Below, piece by piece: positions 30,228 to 33,709 of a stretch of 33,709 bases of DNA. Each line of letters begins with the position of its first letter. Position 1 is the first letter of the stretch. The notes beneath the pieces are model-generated. The model saw only the letters and a list, made by a program, of their open reading frames with translations. It did no database searches and was not told where the DNA came from. The position numbers and the translations under genes are program-made. The DNA comes from a virus. The stretch spans positions 1-33,709 of the IMG/VR virus record IMGVR_UViG_3300023184_000339; one strand, 5' to 3'.

Positions 30228-30527
30228 TTAAAACCCTAACACTCGTCGAAGTGTAGTTATTTTAGGCAAATATATTTGTACTCCCACACGAAAATCCAAG
30301 GGAGGAGCTGTAAGAGTATTGGGATTGCGTTGATAAAACACCCACCATAGCGTTGAATTGTCGTACAAGTCAAATGCCAACAAATCAGGTCTGTACTGAT
30401 AAGTTTGATTGATTATCATCACACGGTCGTCGTTTTCTTTTGGTATGGATCTGTTTTCCATGACATCCAAGAAAAACTGACTGTACCCTGTGGCAAAGTA
30501 AGGACTGGTTGCGTCGTATGTGGCCAT
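30228..30527 (-). CDS. gp53: Baseplate wedge protein gp53-like (99 aa)
   Basis: A 99-residue protein; the start is ATG 30527, which shares one base with the preceding stop and has GGAGG nine bases upstream. An ATG two codons earlier (30533) lies inside the upstream gene and is less likely. The core YRPDLLAFDLYDNSTLWWVF (45-64) followed by RNPN and a VGVQIYLP end (81-88) matches the pattern of gp53, where T4 has RPEELANAIYGNPQLYWVLL. The short LysM-like ending is common in this group. It is about half the length of T4 gp53 (196 residues), lacking the C-terminal part. In T4, gp53 clips neighbouring wedges together around gp6 and gp25. Confidence 0.65.
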   Translation of the reverse strand: MATYDATSPYFATGYSQFFLDVMENRSIPKENDDRVMIINQTYQYRPDLLAFDLYDNSTLWWVFYQRNPNTLTAPPLDFRVGVQIYLPKITTLRRVLGF

Positions 30528-32698
30528 TACCAAAATCCTCCTTTGAGTAAGTCACCATTGGCATATCCTTTGAGGCTGAACTGTCTGCTGACCTGTTGTC
30601 TGCTTTGGATGGGATATAAAGTAAGGCTGATATCCATTTTTGTTGGTACGTATGTGGGCTGATTAAGTCCCAGTGTTGGCGGCGCTGGACGTGAGTCTAT
30701 GGCGCCTTTGTTTATTTTTTGGCTGCTGAATAAATTTTGAAGACGTTGCACTGCGCCCGATACAGGATTGGTGGGCAAGTCTTGTTTGTTTCGTCGAGTC
30801 AGTAAATTTGCTCCATTTATGTTTACACTGCGAGCACGAATATAATCTACGTCATTGGGCAAGTTCAATTGGAAATTATTTACCACACACGGATGTGCCG
30901 AGAACTGATACTCTCCAAGGCCAGTAAGGTATACCAATGGAGGTGGTGCTCCACGTTCTGCATCTTGGCCATAAAACATTTTTGTTATGGATTTAAAGAA
31001 ATGTATCACTGCCAACAGGTAATCTGCTTCTGAAGAATCTTGTGCAGTAAATGTGGCAGTTAAATTTACTGCATCAGTATAACTGCTTTTATAAAAATAT
31101 CCACGATAGTTGCTGTGTGTGAGATTGTAAGTGTCATACTCAGCTTTGTAGTTGGTATCAATTTTAGGCATGTATGGAAACACAACACCGTCAGTGGCTG
31201 CGAGGGGCTGCAAAATTCCCGGTGGTGATGCATTGTACAAATATGTTGCACCAGGTGCTAGACTGAGTCTCACACGCCAGTCGCCATTGTTGGCCATTTT
31301 CTTTTGTGCAGCCAGCACTGCTTGTTTTTGTGCCAGTCCAGTTCCCACAGCAGCTTGGCTGGCAGCATTGGCTTCGGCTGTGTCTGCATCTCCTGCCACA
31401 GCCTGTGTGCCAAACTCATTTGGATCCAGTGCCGATACTAGTGCTCCGTCAACTGGTGTAGCTGACTCTGCGGCTATGCGCAGGTCAGCAGCTTCTCGTT
31501 CTCTTGCGGCGGCTTCAGCAGCCGCATCACCCGAGTTGGCTAGGTCCACATCGGCAGCTTGGTCCAGTCTGGCATTAAAGGCAGCATCTGCTTGTGCAGC
31601 CTGTTCAGCATCACTTACATAACCAGTATCTAACGGAGATACAGGATTGGCAGATTCAGCAGCTACTTGCAGGTCAGCAGTTTCTTGTGCCAGTAGTGCG
31701 GCATCTTCGTCAGTTAGCGGAACATCGCCGGCTCTATCCAGTCTGGCATTAAGAGCTTCATCTGCTTGGAACTGTTGTAGTTGCTGTTGCTCTAAGAGTA
31801 AGCCTTCAGTATATGGATCAACTGGGGTTGATGATCCAGCGGCTACTTGTAAGTCAGCAGCCTCTTGCGCTTGAAGAAGTGCTTGTTGCTGTTCCAATAA
31901 TCCATCAGTTTGTATATCAACTGGGGTTGATGATCCAGCAGCTATTTGTAAGTCAGCAGCCTCTTGTGCTAGTAATGCAGTGCTAGTTGTTAGTGGAGTG
32001 GCTGATTCGGCAGCTATGCGTAAGTCAGCAACATCTCGTGCAGTTTGTGCATCAGCTGATGGAGTGGCTGATTCGGCAGCTATGCGCAAATCGGCTGCTT
32101 CTAGTTGTTGTTGAATTTCTTCATTGGTCAACGGAACAGTAGATGCTGTAACAGTGGGAGGAACAAATGGATCAACGTTTTGTGAGGGAGTAGTAGTTGG
32201 ATCTACTGCTGCCGAAGATTTAGGAACATTTGTGCTGACCGGCAAAATATCAGACGCATTGTTAAAAAATTTTCCAATACCACTTCCGATACTGGTAATT
32301 AAATTTGGATTTTTAGTGATTGCTGTTAGTGCCGCAGCGCCAAGAATTAGTCCATTGGGGTTGTTTAACAAATCACCGTTGCCCTGTGGTGACGTAGGCA
32401 CCACAAAAGGAGTTTGTTTGGCATTGGAGTCTATTGCAGGAGATACACTGTTTCCAGTTTTTCCCTGAGATGCCTGTAGATTATTTTGTGTTGTGTTGAG
32501 ATTAAGTTGAGTAGACTTAACTGTGAAACTTGTTCTGTTTATAGCATTGCTGGCGTTGATAATCTCAGTTGGTGTTGCGGTGTTACTGTTTTTTAATTTG
32601 GTATAATTTGCTTGTGCGGCCGCAAGAGATTCAACTGCCGCTGCATGCGTTTTTTCTGCATCTGTTAATGCGTTTTGTAATTGATTACCAGTGGCCAT
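30527..32698 (-). CDS. Baseplate/tail-tube-cap-like protein with Ala-Gln repeat region (723 aa)
   Basis: First gene of the leftward operon. Residues 1-80 form a helical, coiled-coil-like start (LTDAEKTHAAAVESLAAAQA). About 110-145 is a hydrophobic Gly/Ala/Leu segment. About 195-420 holds six copies of an ADLxIAAxSxxP repeat spaced by Glu/Gln/Ala-rich helices. About 470-723 is a folded C-terminal domain with WRVRLSLAPGATYLYN, YKAEYDTYNLTHSNYRGYFY and the ending GYANGDLLKGGFW. The C-terminal domain resembles the gp48/gp54 tube-initiating baseplate proteins in position and in its beta-rich character, but I cannot decide between them. Ribosome-binding AGGAAAA lies before ATG 32698, and a late-type box lies at 32716-32723. 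Confidence 0.7.
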   Translation of the reverse strand: MATGNQLQNALTDAEKTHAAAVESLAAAQANYTKLKNSNTATPTEIINASNAINRTSFTVKSTQLNLNTTQNNLQASQGKTGNSVSPAIDSNAKQTPFVVPTSPQGNGDLLNNPNGLILGAAALTAITKNPNLITSIGSGIGKFFNNASDILPVSTNVPKSSAAVDPTTTPSQNVDPFVPPTVTASTVPLTNEEIQQQLEAADLRIAAESATPSADAQTARDVADLRIAAESATPLTTSTALLAQEAADLQIAAGSSTPVDIQTDGLLEQQQALLQAQEAADLQVAAGSSTPVDPYTEGLLLEQQQLQQFQADEALNARLDRAGDVPLTDEDAALLAQETADLQVAAESANPVSPLDTGYVSDAEQAAQADAAFNARLDQAADVDLANSGDAAAEAAAREREAADLRIAAESATPVDGALVSALDPNEFGTQAVAGDADTAEANAASQAAVGTGLAQKQAVLAAQKKMANNGDWRVRLSLAPGATYLYNASPPGILQPLAATDGVVFPYMPKIDTNYKAEYDTYNLTHSNYRGYFYKSSYTDAVNLTATFTAQDSSEADYLLAVIHFFKSITKMFYGQDAERGAPPPLVYLTGLGEYQFSAHPCVVNNFQLNLPNDVDYIRARSVNINGANLLTRRNKQDLPTNPVSGAVQRLQNLFSSQKINKGAIDSRPAPPTLGLNQPTYVPTKMDISLTLYPIQSRQQVSRQFSLKGYANGDLLKGGFW
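31470..32105 (-). repeat. In-frame tandem repeats encoding ADLxIAAxSxxP units
   Basis: Six related units inside the 723-residue protein. Two neighbouring units (31818-31866 and 31917-31965) are 99 bases apart and almost identical in DNA. Another pair (starting at 31995 and 32061, 66 bases apart) share a 23-base perfect stretch. All offsets are multiples of three, so copy number can change without breaking the frame. Confidence 0.8.
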
Positions 32699-32715
32699 TA
32701 TGTTTTCCTATATCT

Positions 32716-32723
32716 TATTTACC
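32716..32723 (-). promoter_or_regulatory. T4-late-like box before the baseplate operon
   Basis: GGTAAATA on the minus strand, six of eight positions of TATAAATA, 17 bases before the ATG at 32698. It is followed by AGATATAGGAAAAC, which supplies the ribosome-binding site. It lies in the divergent region shared with the gp55 gene. Confidence 0.45.
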
Positions 32724-32754
32724 GCTGTCAAAAACGGCACAGTTTAACAAGAGG

Positions 32755-32782
32755 TTGACAATTGTTGTAAATATGCTACAAT
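32755..32782 (+). promoter_or_regulatory. Sigma70-type promoter for the late sigma factor gene
   Basis: TTGACA (32755-32760) and TACAAT (32777-32782) are separated by 16 bases; the -35 is a perfect match and the -10 has five of six bases. Transcription would start near 32789, just before AAGGAGA (32789-32795), the ribosome-binding site of the gp55 gene, 13 bases from its ATG. The arrangement fits expression by the host polymerase before late genes are on. Confidence 0.75.
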
Positions 32783-32807
32783 CCTACTAAGGAGACTTTG
32801 TCAGATC

Positions 32808-33704
32808 ATGACTTTACTAACCAAACCGGCACCTCGTGTCAATTATCTAAACAACCGTGATATTTTAAAAGAAATACACTTCAGCAAAAATTCATACTGT
32901 GTGTTTGTTGACCCCACTATAGATCATCAATACGATATTATTTTGCCCACACTCAGCAAAATTAATCAAAAAACCATAGCCGAAGCTCGCAGGAATCGTG
33001 CAGATCGTCTCAAACGAGAAACTGGTGTGCTGGTAGATCAAAAGAAAATTCCCAACACTGACCTAGTGTTTAGAATCACCTGCTGGGACCATATCCCAAT
33101 GGCACCCAAGAAGGTACCCAAATTACAAGTTAAAAAAACACAGTTTGACGAACTGCTAGAACTGGAAATAGTAGACGACGATCCATTGGTTGATCTCATC
33201 GAAGAGCCAGTACTAAATCAAACTCATATGCGAGTGAACTTCCCACCGTTTTATCATTACAGAATAGACGATCAAAAAGTACCGTTTCTTGTGGGCAAGA
33301 GCCACTGGAAAGGCGACTTAGTCACTGGAGAGTTTTCCAAAGACCACGGTACCATGACCAAGAAGCTGGCTATGATGTTTATCAAGCTGTGTGAACGATA
33401 TGCTACTCGTACAAACTGGCGTGGCTACACCTACAACGAAGAAATGCGTGGACAAGCTCTACTTCAACTTAGTCAAATTGGTCTACAGTTTGACGAATCT
33501 AAATCGCAAAACCCCTTTGCTTACTATACCGCTGCGATCACTAATAGTTTTACACGAATTCTCAATCTTGAAAAGAAAAATCAAAACATCCGAGATGACA
33601 TTCTTGAAATGAACGGATTGAATCCTTCGTGGACTAGACAGAATTCTGGCAAGCTGGGTATGGCTGCCATGAGCGGGCCAGTCACTATTACCCACCAGGA
33701 ATAA
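32808..33704 (+). CDS. gp55: Late-transcription sigma factor gp55
   Basis: A 298-residue protein, the only plus-strand gene. Residues about 183-276 carry the gp55 signature: MTKKLAMMFIKLCERYA, NWRGYTYNEEMRGQALLQLS, GLQFDESKSQNPFAYYT and LNLEKKNQNIRDDILEMNG. These match the T4 late sigma factor, which directs RNA polymerase to TATAAATA promoters together with the sliding clamp. T4 gp55 is 185 residues; here about 115-130 extra N-terminal residues precede the core (VNYLNNRDILKEIHFSKNSY and onward), a segment that may be a separate domain fused in. I see no obvious hydrophobic clamp-binding tail at the C-terminus (GPVTITHQE). It is divergent from the baseplate operon it presumably activates. Confidence 0.95.
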   Translation: MTLLTKPAPRVNYLNNRDILKEIHFSKNSYCVFVDPTIDHQYDIILPTLSKINQKTIAEARRNRADRLKRETGVLVDQKKIPNTDLVFRITCWDHIPMAPKKVPKLQVKKTQFDELLELEIVDDDPLVDLIEEPVLNQTHMRVNFPPFYHYRIDDQKVPFLVGKSHWKGDLVTGEFSKDHGTMTKKLAMMFIKLCERYATRTNWRGYTYNEEMRGQALLQLSQIGLQFDESKSQNPFAYYTAAITNSFTRILNLEKKNQNIRDDILEMNGLNPSWTRQNSGKLGMAAMSGPVTITHQE

Positions 33705-33709
33705 CCCAC

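Noticed and set aside
31152-31874. Plus-strand Ala/Ser-rich open frames opposite the repeat region
   Set aside because: They are reverse readings of the repeat-coding strand and lack start signals.
33391-33695. Small frames overlapping the end of gp55 on both strands
   Set aside because: They lie fully within the conserved gp55 core in other frames.
1-33709. tRNA genes, CRISPR arrays, inteins, introns or insertion sequences
   Set aside because: No cloverleaf, regularly spaced repeat, inverted-repeat-bounded element or transposase/homing-endonuclease motif was seen on reading; short degenerate forms could be missed without a search.

Overview
This window looks like the baseplate and tail-adhesin half of a T4-like contractile-tailed phage genome, most like the marine and freshwater relatives of T4 (cyanophage/pelagiphage type). 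The identification rests on gene content and order. At the right end is a divergent plus-strand gene for a gp55-type late sigma factor. Leftward from it, on the minus strand, come a large Ala/Gln-repeat baseplate protein with a tail-tube-cap-like C-terminus, a gp53-like wedge protein, two probable hub proteins, a gp5-type hub/needle protein, an unrecognised structural protein, gp25 and gp6. The host cannot be read from this sequence. I see no tRNA, rRNA, CRISPR, insertion sequence, integrase or attachment site.

Layout by transcription: (i) 32699-32807 is a divergent control region. It has a good sigma70-type promoter reading right into the gp55 gene and a T4-late-like TAAATA box reading left into the baseplate operon. 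(ii) 32698-20313 holds eight tightly packed or overlapping minus-strand baseplate genes. (iii) 20313-7351 is one uninterrupted reading frame of 4,320 codons, 38 percent of the window, in the place where T4 has genes 7 and 8. It is a mosaic of FG-GAP-like propeller blades, CBM5/12-like carbohydrate-binding modules and small beta-sandwich modules, so it is probably a baseplate-anchored fibre or receptor-binding megaprotein. (iv) 7334-4142 holds four smaller tail/fibre genes, one of them a 51-codon mini-gene that shares a motif with the start of its neighbour. They end at a hairpin terminator at 4112-4138. (v) 4086-1 is a different kind of cassette: a small conserved protein, three glycosyltransferase-like proteins (GT-A style DxD or ExD motifs), a 111-residue conserved protein and a radical SAM enzyme running off the left edge. 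All are linked by overlapping start and stop codons.

How it works together (inference): gp55 would direct late transcription of the minus-strand morphogenesis operon through TAAATA boxes, seen also before gp6, the 464-residue fibre protein and, weakly, the 320-residue tail protein. gp53, gp25 and gp6 build the wedge, and gp5 with the two genes before it builds the hub and spike. The giant protein and the genes after it supply host-binding elements. The radical SAM/glycosyltransferase cassette behind the terminator is the most unusual part. Its position next to the adhesin genes makes modification of virion fibres or of host surface glycans plausible, but the sequence alone does not give the substrate. 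The sequence is covered almost entirely by genes; the longest gene-free stretch is the 109-base divergent region.
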